A stretch of 64,000 bases of DNA, from assembly GCF_014904795.1 (NCBI RefSeq), contig NZ_JACZFS010000009.1, positions 186,001 through 250,000 on the forward strand. Reading direction: 5' to 3'. This document shows, in pieces, positions 37,888 through 47,288 of this stretch. This stretch comes from Nisaea nitritireducens (GTDB lineage Bacteria; Pseudomonadota; Alphaproteobacteria; Thalassobaculales; Thalassobaculaceae). Each line of letters opens with the position of its first letter. Position 1 is the stretch's first letter. The translations under genes and the position numbers were made by a program. The notes under the pieces are model-generated. The model worked only from the letters and a program-made list of their open reading frames with translations, was not told where the DNA came from and ran no database searches.

Positions 37888-40002
37888 TTGACCGGTGCAG
37901 TGCGAGATTGGACCGCGTCTGGGGGCGTGCCGGGCAGTGGATATCGGGGGGCGCGTCGCCGGCTGGCCGGCGTGCTGGCGGAGAACCGTTCCCGTGCCGG
38001 GCTTTGGCTGCCTGTTGCATTCGGTGCCGGTATTTTCGGCTATTTCGACCTGTCCTCCGAGCCGCCGCTCTGGGTTGGCCCGGGTCTTCTCGGATTCCTC
38101 GTTTCGCTTCTGCTGGCCACCCGGCGCTCCATGATCTCCATCTCCTGCCTGATACCTTTGCTCGCCGTTGCCGCAGGATTCTCGGCGGCGCAAATCAGGA
38201 CGTGGCAGGTCGCAGCACCGGTGCTTAAGCGGGAAACGGCCGCTTCTCTCACCGGGATGGTGGAGGACGTGCGGGTCACTTCCCGGGGCGAGAGGGTGAT
38301 CGTACGTGTGGAGCGCCTTGGCCGGGTGGGACCGGAAGACCGACCTGGCCGGGTGAGGCTGCTTTTGCTGAAACGGGACAGGGCGCCGCCGGCCGGCTCA
38401 CGGATCACGGTCTTTGGGCGTTTCAGCCCGCCGCCTCCGCCGGTCGCTCCGCATGCCTACGATTTTCAAAGGGTGCTCTATTTCGGGGGAATCGGCGCCG
38501 TCGGCTTTGCCCTTGGGCTGGTGACCGTGGAGGAGGCGGGGGAAGTGCCCTTGTCCGGTCGACTTTCGGCTCTGCGCAGTGAGCTCTCGAAGCGAATCAG
38601 ATCCCGGCTTCCGGGAGACACCGGTGCGCTTGCGGCCGCGCTTCTTGTCGGGGATCGGGATCATATTTCCGAGAGTGCGACAGCGGCCATGCGCGATGCG
38701 GGGATCGCCCATTTGCTTGCCATATCCGGATTGCATATGGGGTTGGTCGCGGGCTGTGTGTTTTTCTTCATCCGTTTGCTGCTGAGCCTCCATCCGGAGA
38801 TAGCACTGCGCTGGCCGACAAGAAGATTGGCTGCATCGGGGGCAATCCTGTTCGCGACGGCTTACCTGCTGGTATCTGGCGCGTCTGTGCCGACGCAGCG
38901 CGCCTATGTCATGACGCTGGTCGTGTTGATCGGGGTTGTGATCGGCCGGCGGGCGATTTCCATGCGCCTGATTGCCTCCGCTGCGGCAATCATCATGGCG
39001 GCGCGTCCCGAATATGTTCTGGGCGCCAGCTTTCAGCTGTCCTTCGCCGCGGTAATTTGTCTCGTTGCCGTCTATGAGACCGGACTGTGGAGCCGGTATC
39101 CGGCGCGTGGCCGGCTATTCGGCGGTTTTGCCCGGCATGTCGGGCTGCTTGCTCTCAGTTCCCTTGTCGCGTCGAGCGCCACTATGCCGCTGGCGCTCTA
39201 TCATTTCCAGAAAGCCGCTCTCTACGGTGTTGCGACCAACATGCTGGCTGTTCCGGCAGCCAGCCTCTGGATTATGCCATTCGGCGCTGCGGCGCTGTTT
39301 CTTATGCCATTCGGGCTTGAGGGACTGGCGTTGGTGCCGATGGGCTTGGGCATCGATGCGGTACTCCATCTTGCTGGCGTCGTGCAGGACTGGCCGTATG
39401 CAACGCATGCTGTTGCGGCCGCTCCGGGCTGGGTTATCGGTCTTGCGGCTTGCTCCGGGCTTTGGCTGTGCCTGCTGCGTGGCCGCGTGCGGTTCGGTGC
39501 CGTTCCGCTTCTTGTCTTGTGCATTGGCGTTCTCGTTGCGTCTCCCTGGGTTCCGCCGACTCTGATCGTCGCGGACCGGGCGAAGAAGATTGGTGTATTT
39601 TCTGAAATGCGGATGATCTCAACGTCGCGGCACGCGGGTTTTGCTATCGGCGTCTGGCGTCGTCGCGCGGGGGTGCTGGAAGCGCGAGGGGAAGCGTCGC
39701 CGTCCAAGTTCCATTGCGACAGTCTGGGCTGCGCGGTGGACGCGCCTCGGATTGGTTCGGTTGCCTGGTCGACAGATGCGCAATCCCTGGCGGAAGACTG
39801 CCAACGGGCGGATATTCTTGTGACCCGGGTCAGGATACCGGACGATTGTCCGATGCCGCGCCTGATCCTTGGGCCAAAGCAAATCAGGGCCGGAGGCTCC
39901 ATTGCGATCTGGCTGGATCAACCCGTACCAAAAGTGGTATATTCAAGAGAAATACAGGGAAACAGGCCTTGGTCTGGTGCGGTAACGCGTGGCCGCAATT
40001 AA
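37888..40002 (+). CDS. comEC: ComEC/Rec2-family membrane protein
   Basis: Polytopic membrane protein of the DNA-uptake channel family, 704 residues, starting at TTG (exact start uncertain). Two N-terminal helices and a DUF4131-type OB region precede the Competence domain with [15 protein letters not shown] at about residue 275 and many helices up to about 560. The remaining 145 residues lack the HxHxDH motif of the metallo-beta-lactamase-like nuclease domain found in longer ComEC proteins, as is common in alphaproteobacteria. Whether the cell is naturally competent cannot be told. Confidence 0.88.
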   Translation: MTGAVRDWTASGGVPGSGYRGARRRLAGVLAENRSRAGLWLPVAFGAGIFGYFDLSSEPPLWVGPGLLGFLVSLLLATRRSMISISCLIPLLAVAAGFSAAQIRTWQVAAPVLKRETAASLTGMVEDVRVTSRGERVIVRVERLGRVGPEDRPGRVRLLLLKRDRAPPAGSRITVFGRFSPPPPPVAPHAYDFQRVLYFGGIGAVGFALGLVTVEEAGEVPLSGRLSALRSELSKRIRSRLPGDTGALAAALLVGDRDHISESATAAMRDAGIAHLLAISGLHMGLVAGCVFFFIRLLLSLHPEIALRWPTRRLAASGAILFATAYLLVSGASVPTQRAYVMTLVVLIGVVIGRRAISMRLIASAAAIIMAARPEYVLGASFQLSFAAVICLVAVYETGLWSRYPARGRLFGGFARHVGLLALSSLVASSATMPLALYHFQKAALYGVATNMLAVPAASLWIMPFGAAALFLMPFGLEGLALVPMGLGIDAVLHLAGVVQDWPYATHAVAAAPGWVIGLAACSGLWLCLLRGRVRFGAVPLLVLCIGVLVASPWVPPTLIVADRAKKIGVFSEMRMISTSRHAGFAIGVWRRRAGVLEARGEASPSKFHCDSLGCAVDAPRIGSVAWSTDAQSLAEDCQRADILVTRVRIPDDCPMPRLILGPKQIRAGGSIAIWLDQPVPKVVYSREIQGNRPWSGAVTRGRN

Positions 40003-40096
40003 ACAAATTGAAATTTCACGCGAAAAAAGAGATAACTTTATATAAATTGATTGAGCCTGTCTCTAGGACTGCGATTTACAGAAGGGTGAAGCGCTG

Positions 40097-40411
40097 GTGT
40101 CGGACACTTTGAAAAAACGAGCCCTGAACATTCTGGCTGACTCGGTATCCGATGTTGTTGGCACCAAGAACCTTGCCTATATCGCAATCAAGAAAGCTTC
40201 CGACGAAGAAGGCAACGATGCCCGTCAGGAATGGGCAACGTCAGTATTCGATCAGATTCCGCTGACCAATCGGCGCGAGATCAAGAGCGTAGCGATCAAC
40301 AAGGCACAGGAAGAACGTCGTCACGTTCTTTCCGTCCGGGCACGCAACAAGCCGAAGGCAGAAGTGAAAATTGCCGATCTCGGTGTGATCTGGGGCGCGA
40401 ACGCCGGCTAG
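40097..40411 (+). CDS. Hypothetical protein of 104 residues
   Basis: A small, soluble, charged protein with a GTG start preceded by GAAGGGTGAAG. It begins SDTLKKRALNILADSVSDVV and has a Lys/Arg/Glu-rich middle (INKAQEERRHVLSVRARNKP). No signal peptide, membrane helix or family is recognised. An AT-rich stretch (about 40001-40055) ahead, unusual for this GC-rich region, probably contains its promoter. It converges on lexA with a nine-base gap. Codon use resembles that of the neighbours. Confidence 0.65.
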   Translation: MSDTLKKRALNILADSVSDVVGTKNLAYIAIKKASDEEGNDARQEWATSVFDQIPLTNRREIKSVAINKAQEERRHVLSVRARNKPKAEVKIADLGVIWGANAG

Positions 40412-40420
40412 TCGCCGGAC

Positions 40421-41188
40421 TTAATATTTCCGCATCAAGCCGACAAGACTGCCTTGGATCCGTACCTGGTCCGGGCCGAATATGCGCGTCTCGTAATTCG
40501 GGTTGGCAGGCTCCAGAGCGATCGCATGTCCGCGTCGACGCAGACGTTTCAGTGTCACTTCATGCTCATCGACAAGGGCGACAACGATACTGCCGTTATC
40601 GGCGGTATCGCCGCGTTTGATGATCACGGTATCGCCGTCGAGAATGCCGGCATCGACCATGGAATCGCCCGACACTTCAAGAGCGTAATGATCTCCCGCC
40701 CTGATCATGGAACCCGGAATGCCAACGCGGGCACTATTGTCCCGCAGCGCTTCTATCGGTGTGCCGGCGGCGATCCGTCCCAGCATGGGAAGGTCGATCA
40801 TTTCCTCGTCCGAATGTGTGGCTTCCTCCGGAGCAGGGCTGACGGCTTCCTCGTCATCGCGCGAGGCCCGAGTAAAATTCCCCGGAATGACATTCGGGGT
40901 AAACCCGCGGCTGGCAGGACGGTCCAGTGCGGCCGGATGCGTTACGCTCGGCTGAGCCAGAACCGTCGCGCTTGAATCGGGCGTGCGCAGTATTTCAAGC
41001 GCCCGGGCCCGATGCGGCAGGCGGCGGATGAAACCGCGTTCCTCCAGCGCTGTGATCAGCCGATGGATGCCGGACTTTGATTTCAGGTCGAGTGCATCCT
41101 TCATTTCATCGAAGGAGGGGGAGACACCGTCCTCTTCCAGCCGTTTCTGGATGAAGAGCAACAGTTGGTGCTGCTTTTTCGTGAGCAT
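40421..41188 (-). CDS. lexA: LexA repressor
   Basis: SOS-response repressor, 255 residues. The N-terminal winged helix starts [21 protein letters not shown] and includes [19 protein letters not shown]. The self-cleavage site is the Ala-Gly pair in [11 protein letters not shown]; the catalytic Ser is in [16 protein letters not shown] and the Lys in [13 protein letters not shown]. The linker between the two domains is unusually long (about 70-75 residues). A LexA box overlaps its own promoter, so it is autoregulated. The start follows GGGAG; 11 upstream codons are excluded. Confidence 0.97.
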   Translation of the reverse strand: MLTKKQHQLLLFIQKRLEEDGVSPSFDEMKDALDLKSKSGIHRLITALEERGFIRRLPHRARALEILRTPDSSATVLAQPSVTHPAALDRPASRGFTPNVIPGNFTRASRDDEEAVSPAPEEATHSDEEMIDLPMLGRIAAGTPIEALRDNSARVGIPGSMIRAGDHYALEVSGDSMVDAGILDGDTVIIKRGDTADNGSIVVALVDEHEVTLKRLRRRGHAIALEPANPNYETRIFGPDQVRIQGSLVGLMRKY

Positions 41189-41238
41189 CAGGGACTCCCG
41201 CACTGGTTCCGTAAAGAACAAAAGATAAACATTTAAAT

Positions 41239-41267
41239 GTTCTACTTTGGTTCTTGTCTGGCGTCAA
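41239..41267 (-). promoter_or_regulatory. lexA promoter with LexA box
   Basis: On the minus strand TTGACG and TAGAAC are separated by 17 bases. GAAC-N7-GAAC (GAACCAAAGTAGAAC, plus-strand positions 41239-41253) covers the -10 region and is the direct-repeat LexA operator known for alphaproteobacteria. A weaker half-match, GAAC-N7-AAAC on the plus strand, lies at 41216-41230. Confidence 0.85.
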
Positions 41268-41288
41268 GCCTCTGATCAAGCGGGGAGA

Positions 41289-42542
41289 TCAGATTGAAAC
41301 GGTACCGATGCCGAGGGGGAGAACGTCGACTTTGGTGCCGGCTGGAAGCGCTGCGCCGTGCGGCGGGCGGATCAGCAGACAGTTCGCATCGGCCAGCAGG
41401 GCCAGCATGGAGCTGTCCTGGCGCTCGAAGATCTCGACCACAGCCTCGCCGTTTTCGTCCAGATGATACGTCGCGCGCAGATAGTCCTGACGCCGGTCGT
41501 TTTCCTTGAGCGGCATGGCAAGACGTGCCTTCAGGGTGCGGTTGTCCTGTTCGATCCTGCCAAGCATGGCGGAGATAGCTGGTCGCAGGAATACCGTGCC
41601 GCAGACGATTGTGGAAACCGGGTTGCCCGGCAGGCCCAGCATCGGTGTATCGCCGATATGGCCGAAGATCAGCGGTTTGCCGGGCCGCATGGCGATCTTC
41701 CAGAAATCAAGCTCGAGCCGGCCGGGTCCGAAACTGTCGCTGCCCAGTGCATGTCGGACGAGATCGTGCTCGCCGACGGAGGCGCCGCCGGTCGTGATCA
41801 GGATGTGGGCGCCTTTGGCGCCCCGCACCATGGCTTGAATGCCTCCCACCGTGTCGGGAGCAATGCCGAGGATAGTTGGCTCGCCGCCACAGGCCCGCAC
41901 CAGCGCCGCCAGAGCATAACTGTTCGAGCTGACAATCTTGTTCGGCCCTGTTGGATCGCCCGGCCTGATGATCTCGTCGCCGGTTGGCAGGATGGCAACG
42001 CGCGGTTTCCGGCGCACTTCGATCCAGGGCACGTTCATTGCGGCGGCCATGCCGATATCACGGGCGGTCAGAACCCGTCCGGCCTTGATCCGGACATCGC
42101 CCTCGCGGAAGTCGAGCCCTGCCGGGCGCACATAGGCGCCGGTTTTCGTCGCTTCGGTGATCTCGAGAGTGGCGCCGTCTTCTTCCGCGCTGGCCTTCAC
42201 GTCTTCCTGGATGACGATGGTATCGGCACCGTCAGGTATCGCGCCGCCGGTGAAGATGCGGACCGCCTCGCCACGGCCGACAGTGCCGTCGAAGATATGA
42301 CCGGCGGGGGCCGTCCCGATCCGTTTCAATCTGGCGCCCGATTCGGCCACATCCGCGCCACGCACGGCATAGCCGTCCATGGCGGAGACCGCTTCCGGCG
42401 GCTGGGTGCGGCGCGCGGCGATATCTGCAGCAGCGGTACGCCCGTGTGCGTCCGTCAGGGGGACTTCCTCGGCCGGCATGAGCGGCATCGCGGAGAGGAT
42501 GCGGCTCAGCGCCTCCTCGACCGGCAACAGGTCACTTGCCAT
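41289..42542 (-). CDS. moeA: Molybdopterin molybdotransferase MoeA
   Basis: MoeA inserts molybdate into adenylylated molybdopterin. 417 residues in the usual four-domain layout: [10 protein letters not shown]-type motif ([12 protein letters not shown]) early, [19 protein letters not shown], then the MogA-like domain with [18 protein letters not shown] and [11 protein letters not shown]. It overlaps moaC by 11 bases. The molybdenum cofactor made here is needed by the formate dehydrogenase encoded elsewhere in the window. Confidence 0.95.
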   Translation of the reverse strand: MASDLLPVEEALSRILSAMPLMPAEEVPLTDAHGRTAAADIAARRTQPPEAVSAMDGYAVRGADVAESGARLKRIGTAPAGHIFDGTVGRGEAVRIFTGGAIPDGADTIVIQEDVKASAEEDGATLEITEATKTGAYVRPAGLDFREGDVRIKAGRVLTARDIGMAAAMNVPWIEVRRKPRVAILPTGDEIIRPGDPTGPNKIVSSNSYALAALVRACGGEPTILGIAPDTVGGIQAMVRGAKGAHILITTGGASVGEHDLVRHALGSDSFGPGRLELDFWKIAMRPGKPLIFGHIGDTPMLGLPGNPVSTIVCGTVFLRPAISAMLGRIEQDNRTLKARLAMPLKENDRRQDYLRATYHLDENGEAVVEIFERQDSSMLALLADANCLLIRPPHGAALPAGTKVDVLPLGIGTVSI

Positions 42543-43008
42543 GCCAGTCTCCGGATTTGCCGCCGGCCTTGTGAATGAGGCGGATGTCTTCGAGCTTCAT
42601 GCCCCGGTCCACAGCCTTGCACATGTCATAGACGGTGAGGGCGGCAACGCTGACGGCGGTGAGCGCTTCCATCTCGACACCGGTGCGGCCCTTCAGCTTG
42701 CAGGTCGCGCTGATATCGACCGCATTGCGGTCCGTATCGCAGGACAACTCGACCTTGACCGAAGTGAGGGCGAGCGGATGGCAGAGCGGGATGAGGTCCG
42801 GGGTCTTCTTGGCGCCCATGATCCCGGCAAGGCGGGCGACGGAGAGCACATCGCCCTTTTTCACGCCGCCATCGACGATCAGTTTCATCGTCGCCGGATC
42901 CATCGTCACCGTACCGGCCGCCGTTGCGGTCCGTTCGGTGATTTCCTTGTCGCCGACATCGACCATGGCGGCGTTGCCGCGCTCGTCGAAATGGGTCAGT
43001 TCGCTCAT
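42532..43008 (-). CDS. moaC: Cyclic pyranopterin monophosphate synthase MoaC
   Basis: MoaC forms cyclic pyranopterin monophosphate in molybdenum cofactor synthesis. 158 residues with [31 protein letters not shown], the [23 protein letters not shown] region ([12 protein letters not shown]) and [13 protein letters not shown] at the end. It follows trpC by 33 bases and is coupled to moeA. Confidence 0.97.
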   Translation of the reverse strand: MSELTHFDERGNAAMVDVGDKEITERTATAAGTVTMDPATMKLIVDGGVKKGDVLSVARLAGIMGAKKTPDLIPLCHPLALTSVKVELSCDTDRNAVDISATCKLKGRTGVEMEALTAVSVAALTVYDMCKAVDRGMKLEDIRLIHKAGGKSGDWHGK

Positions 43009-43041
43009 ACTCTGTTCCGTTTGCCTTAAAGGGGCCGGCGC

Positions 43042-43848
43042 TCAGGCAACAGCCGGCACGGGATCGCTCAGGAGCATTGCCGTGGCGCGGCGCACATCGT
43101 CCTGTCGCATCAGGCTTTCGCCAACCAGGAAGCAGCGGGCCCCGACGGCGGCCATGCGCGCAAGGTCGGCCGGCTCGTAAAGTCCGCTCTCGGAAATCAG
43201 GATCCGGTCCGATGGTACCCGCGGGGCCAGCTCCTCCGTCGTCGCAATATCCGTCACCATGGTCTTCAGGTTACGGTTGTTGACGCCGAGCAACGGTGAT
43301 TTCAGTGCGAGAGCCCGGTCCAGTTCCGCTCCGTCATGCACTTCGATCAGCACATCCATGCCGAGTTCCATCGCAAGCGCTTCCAGGTCCGCCGCCTGTG
43401 CATCTTCGAGGGCAGCCATGATGAGCAGGATGCAATCGGCACCGAGCGCGCGCGATTCCCAGATCTGGTAAGGGTCGAGCATGAAGTCCTTGCGCAGGAC
43501 CGGTAGCGTGACCGTGTTCCGGGCGGCGATCAGAAAGTCGTCATGACCCTGGAAATAAGGCTGATCCGTCAGGACGGAGAGACAGGTCGCGCCGCCGCCC
43601 GCATAGGCCTCGGCAAGGCGTGGCGGGTCGAAATCGGCGCGGATCAGGCCCTTGCTGGGAGAGGCCTTCTTGACCTCCGCGATCAGTCCGTAGCCGACCC
43701 GTGAGGCCCGTTTCAGGGCCGAGCCGAACCCGCGTGGGGCCGAAGCTTCCTCGGCGCGCACTTTCAGCTTTCCCACTGGCCTGGCAGCCTTGCAGGCAGC
43801 GATATGATCGCGCTTGTCCGCGCAGATCTTGGCAAGGATATCAGTCAT
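43042..43848 (-). CDS. trpC: Indole-3-glycerol phosphate synthase
   Basis: TrpC closes the indole ring in tryptophan synthesis. 268 residues, TIM barrel. Visible: [58 protein letters not shown] and [15 protein letters not shown]. Its start overlaps trpD by eight bases. Confidence 0.97.
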   Translation of the reverse strand: MTDILAKICADKRDHIAACKAARPVGKLKVRAEEASAPRGFGSALKRASRVGYGLIAEVKKASPSKGLIRADFDPPRLAEAYAGGGATCLSVLTDQPYFQGHDDFLIAARNTVTLPVLRKDFMLDPYQIWESRALGADCILLIMAALEDAQAADLEALAMELGMDVLIEVHDGAELDRALALKSPLLGVNNRNLKTMVTDIATTEELAPRVPSDRILISESGLYEPADLARMAAVGARCFLVGESLMRQDDVRRATAMLLSDPVPAVA

Positions 43849-44890
43849 TGGCTGCTGCCTCGTTGAGTGAGTTGGTCACCTTGATGAGCGCATCGAGTTT
43901 CGCTAGCGCCTTTCCGCTGTCGATCGTCTCCGCGGCCAGGGCGACGCCGTCTTTAAGATTGGAAACCTTTTCGGAAACCATCAGGGCGGCTGCGGTGTTG
44001 AACAGAACGACGTCGCGATAGGGGCCTGTCTGGCCTTCCAGCAGATCGCGCAAGGCTTTCGCGTTCTCTTCCGGGGCTCCGCCCTTGAGATCTTCAGGCT
44101 TTGCCAGCGGTAGGCCCGCATCCTCTGGAGAGATCTCGAAGGAGCGCACCTTGCCGTCTTCCAGCGCGGACACATAGGTCGGGCCGGTCGTGGTTATTTC
44201 GTCAAGGCCGTCGGAGCCATGCACAACCCAGGCCCGTTCGGAGCCGAGTTTGCCCAGCACTTGCGCGATCGGCTCCACCCATTCGCGAGCGAAGACGCCG
44301 ACAAGCTGGCGCTTCACGAAGGCCGGGTTGGAAAGCGGGCCGAGCAGGTTGAAGATGGTCCGTGTGCCGAGTTCAACCCGGGTGCCGCCGACATGGCGCA
44401 TCGACGCATGGTGGCGGGGCGCCATCAGGAAGCAGATCCCGGTCTCGTTGATGGCCTTCTGCACCAGGCTCATGTCGCACTCGTTATTGATGCCGAGCGC
44501 GCTCAGAACGTCGGCAGCCCCGGTGCGGGAGGAGAGGGCGCGGTTGCCGTGTTTCGCGACCGGCTGGCCCGTCCCGGCAAGAACGAAGGCGCTGGCGGAG
44601 GAGATGTTGTAGGTCTTCGCCCCGTCACCGCCAGTGCCAACCGTGTCCATGGCATCGGCGGGCGCAGTGACGCGCAGTGCTTTCGCCCGCATCGCCTTGG
44701 CGGCACCGGTGATTTCCTCGACTGTTTCGCCGCGGACCCGCAGCGCCATCAGGAAGCCGCCCATCTGTGCAGGCGTGGCATTGCCCGACATGATGATATC
44801 GAATGCTGCTTCAGCTTGCTCTTCCGACAGCGTAGCGCCGGTCGCCACGTGCCCGATCAGCGACTTCATGTCCTGGATATCGCCGGTCAT
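43841..44890 (-). CDS. trpD: Anthranilate phosphoribosyltransferase
   Basis: TrpD transfers phosphoribosyl to anthranilate. 349 residues; the PRPP-binding motif is [21 protein letters not shown], followed by [21 protein letters not shown] and [12 protein letters not shown]. The ATG overlaps the trpG stop by ATGA; an ATG seven codons in would also fit. Confidence 0.97.
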   Translation of the reverse strand: MTGDIQDMKSLIGHVATGATLSEEQAEAAFDIIMSGNATPAQMGGFLMALRVRGETVEEITGAAKAMRAKALRVTAPADAMDTVGTGGDGAKTYNISSASAFVLAGTGQPVAKHGNRALSSRTGAADVLSALGINNECDMSLVQKAINETGICFLMAPRHHASMRHVGGTRVELGTRTIFNLLGPLSNPAFVKRQLVGVFAREWVEPIAQVLGKLGSERAWVVHGSDGLDEITTTGPTYVSALEDGKVRSFEISPEDAGLPLAKPEDLKGGAPEENAKALRDLLEGQTGPYRDVVLFNTAAALMVSEKVSNLKDGVALAAETIDSGKALAKLDALIKVTNSLNEAAAND

Positions 44891-45519
44891 GTCCCGGTTT
44901 TCCGCAATTCTGATTCAAGCTGCTCCAGCGGCTTCAGAGGCTCGGCATTGACGCCAGAGATCCGCAGGAAGTTCTGCAGGAGTTGGTGGCCATGCTCGGA
45001 GGCGATGCTCTCTGGATGGAACTGCACACCATGGACCGGCAGATCGCGATGCTGCAGCCCCATGATCATACCGTCTTCCGTCTCGGCCGTAATCTCGAGA
45101 CAATCGGGCAGGGTTGCCCGGTCGACCACCAGCGAGTGATAGCGCGTTGCCTCGAACGGGCTGGGGAGCCCCTGAAAAACACCCTTGTTCGTGTGTGTGA
45201 CGGAACTGATCTTGCCATGCATAGGAACCGGCCCACGGGTGATCTTGCCACCGAAGGCCTGTCCGATAGACTGCATCCCGAGGCAAACGCCGAACACGGG
45301 AACCTTGCCGGCGGCGCGCTCGATCAGTTCCAGGCAAATGCCGGCCCTGTCCGGATCGCACGGGCCCGGAGACAGAACGATACCTTGCGGGTTCTGCGCC
45401 ATCACCTCGTCGGTGCTGATCTGGTCGTTCCGGTGTACAACCACCTCCACGCCCAGCGACCCGAGGAAGTGCCACAGGTTGTATGTAAAGCTATCGTAAT
45501 TGTCGATAAGTATGAACAT
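44887..45519 (-). CDS. trpG: Anthranilate synthase component II (glutamine amidotransferase)
   Basis: TrpG supplies ammonia from glutamine to TrpE. 210 residues with the class I amidotransferase triad: nucleophile Cys in [18 protein letters not shown], and His/Glu in [15 protein letters not shown]. It begins [15 protein letters not shown]. No clear ribosome site precedes the ATG, and no trpE lies upstream; the DNA upstream is a short AT-rich stretch followed by an adapter-like string. In related genomes trpE often sits there. Confidence 0.96.
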   Translation of the reverse strand: MFILIDNYDSFTYNLWHFLGSLGVEVVVHRNDQISTDEVMAQNPQGIVLSPGPCDPDRAGICLELIERAAGKVPVFGVCLGMQSIGQAFGGKITRGPVPMHGKISSVTHTNKGVFQGLPSPFEATRYHSLVVDRATLPDCLEITAETEDGMIMGLQHRDLPVHGVQFHPESIASEHGHQLLQNFLRISGVNAEPLKPLEQLESELRKTGT

Positions 45520-45550
45520 TTTCAGACTTTTATCGAATTATGTTGATGTA

Positions 45551-45567
45551 AGATCGGAAGCTCTTCT
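45551..45567. other. Sequencing-adapter-like string upstream of trpG
   Basis: The bases AGATCGGAAG followed at once by CTCTTCT match the first ten bases of the common Illumina adapter (AGATCGGAAGAGC) and then seven bases overlapping its reverse complement (GCTCTTC). It lies in a 130-base gap between trpG and an unrelated divergent gene. It may be chance or a leftover at a contig join. Confidence 0.3.
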
Positions 45568-45649
45568 AGTGTTTATAGCAAGCCTCCGCACGAGCGAATA
45601 GAGACTGCCCCGGCACGCGTGGCTTGGCAAACCCTTTTGGGACCGGTTT

Positions 45650-46723
45650 ATGGCGCGGAAACGCAAAGACAAAATCAGGATCAACAGACTGGTTCTCGCG
45701 GCTGGCGGAGGGGCCTTCGTGCTGGCTGTCTTTGGTGTCGGGCTGTGGGCCGGCATGCAGTTCGGTGCGGAGACTTTGGGTGAAGCGCCGTCTGAGAATG
45801 TGGCGCCGACACGCCAGATGGCGGCACTCCCGGCACCGGCGCCTGTGGGCCCCAAGCCGCGCGACCAAGCCGCGCTAGACCGGCTGATTGCCAAAGTCGC
45901 GGAACCGGTGCCGGAAGAGGTGGCGAAACCCGCGCCTGCCGTTATCCCTCCCATCGTGGATCTGATGCCTGCAAAAACACCAGCCTGGATCCGGAACGCG
46001 GTTGCGTACAGGGCGGAGGGCGGCAAGCCTATGATCGCGCTGGTGATCGACGATGTCGGGATCGACCGGAAGCGCTCGGACGCCGTGGTCGCCCTGCCGG
46101 CGCCGCTGACGCTGTCGTTCCTGACCTATGGCCACGATCTGGACAGGCAGACCGCAGCGGCACGGGCCCGTGGGCACGAGCTGATGGTGCACGTGCCAAT
46201 GCAGCCGAAGAGCGCGGACGCCGATCCCGGCCCGAAGGTGCTCCGGGTGCGGGATACGCCGGTGCAGCTTGCCGAAAAGCTCGAATGGGGGCTTGGCAGA
46301 TTTAATGGCTATGTCGGCGTCAACAATCATATGGGCAGCCGCTTCACGACGGACCAAACCGGTATGCAGGCCGTGATGGCCGCACTCGGCAGCCGAGGGC
46401 TGTTCTTTCTCGATTCGGTGACCGCACCGGACAGTGCCGGAGTAAGCACGGCGCGCGCAGCCGGGGTGCCGGTGCTGACCCGGGACGTGTTCCTCGACAA
46501 CGAGGACACACCGGAAGAGGTCAGGTATCGTCTGGAGCAGGTAGAGAAAATCGCCCTGCGGACCGGTACCGCCATTGCTATCGGACATCCGCACGATGCG
46601 ACGATTACCGTGCTACGGGACTGGATTCCGGATGCGGTGTCCCGCGGATTTGCAATTGTTCCTGTCTCCGCTCTTGTCCGCAAACGGTATCCGGCGCTAT
46701 GGGAACAGGCGGGACGTTCTTGA
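45650..46723 (+). CDS. Divergent polysaccharide deacetylase family protein
   Basis: A 357-residue envelope protein. One N-terminal membrane helix (about residues 12-33, LVLAAGGGAFVLAVFGVGLW) is followed by a Pro/Ala-rich spacer and the divergent polysaccharide deacetylase (DUF610) domain from about residue 123: MIALVIDDVGIDRKRSDAV, HVPMQPKSADADPGP, VGVNNHMGSRFTTD, LFFLDSVTAPDSAG and AIAIGHPHDATI. The family resembles carbohydrate esterase family 4 but its function is unknown. It often sits next to a C-terminal processing protease gene; that partner is absent here. Confidence 0.87.
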   Translation: MARKRKDKIRINRLVLAAGGGAFVLAVFGVGLWAGMQFGAETLGEAPSENVAPTRQMAALPAPAPVGPKPRDQAALDRLIAKVAEPVPEEVAKPAPAVIPPIVDLMPAKTPAWIRNAVAYRAEGGKPMIALVIDDVGIDRKRSDAVVALPAPLTLSFLTYGHDLDRQTAAARARGHELMVHVPMQPKSADADPGPKVLRVRDTPVQLAEKLEWGLGRFNGYVGVNNHMGSRFTTDQTGMQAVMAALGSRGLFFLDSVTAPDSAGVSTARAAGVPVLTRDVFLDNEDTPEEVRYRLEQVEKIALRTGTAIAIGHPHDATITVLRDWIPDAVSRGFAIVPVSALVRKRYPALWEQAGRS

Positions 46724-46744
46724 TCCACCGGAAAGGGGCCGATC

Positions 46745-47194
46745 ATGGTCGATTGGACATTTGAGAGTTTCGAAAGCCTCTCGTGCGCCGATCTCTATGA
46801 CATTTTGAGGCAGCGTCAGGATGTTTTCGTCCTTGAGCAGAAATGCTTCTACCCGGATATCGACGGCAAGGACCATCTGGCCCGGCATCTGATCGGGCGT
46901 GCTGAGGACGGCACCTTCCTTGCCTATCTGCGCATTCTCGGTCCGGGCGATTATTACGACGAGCCGGCGCTGGGGCGCGTGCTGGTAACGCCGGAGGCCC
47001 GGGGCAGGGGCCTTGCCCGCAAGCTGATGGAGGAGGGGCATACCCGTGCCCAGGCGCTGTACGGCGACGTCCCGATCCGGCTCAACGCGCAGGCTTATCT
47101 GAAGGACTTTTACCTGAGCGTCGGCTACGAAATCATCCGTGGTCCTTATGACGAGGATGGCATCCCGCATTACGAGATGCTGAAGGCGGCCTGA
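46745..47194 (+). CDS. GNAT-family N-acetyltransferase, ElaA type
   Basis: A 149-residue acetyltransferase. The N-terminus DLYDILRQRQDVFVLEQKCFYPDID is the ElaA signature, and LGRVLVTPEARGRGLARKLMEEG is the acetyl-CoA loop. It ends GIPHYEMLKAA as in ElaA. Substrate unknown. It lies 21 bases after the deacetylase gene. Confidence 0.88.
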   Translation: MVDWTFESFESLSCADLYDILRQRQDVFVLEQKCFYPDIDGKDHLARHLIGRAEDGTFLAYLRILGPGDYYDEPALGRVLVTPEARGRGLARKLMEEGHTRAQALYGDVPIRLNAQAYLKDFYLSVGYEIIRGPYDEDGIPHYEMLKAA

Positions 47195-47218
47195 GAGCTT
47201 TTAAGGAATAGACTTCCG

Positions 47219-47263
47219 GCCTGTCCCGGGGAACCCATTGAGGATTCACCATGGAGGACAGGC
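47219..47263. repeat. Inverted repeat between convergent genes
   Basis: GCCTGTCC and GGACAGGC are perfect inverted repeats 29 bases apart in the gap between the acetyltransferase and the gamma-glutamyltransferase, which converge here. No T-run follows; a role in transcription end is possible but weakly supported. Confidence 0.3.
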
Positions 47264-47288
47264 AGGATCGTCTTATCGAGATAGATCT

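Noticed and set aside
37808-38020. A 71-codon extension of gltX
   Set aside because: The class I signature begins directly after the internal ATG, and the extension overlaps the divergent comEC start.
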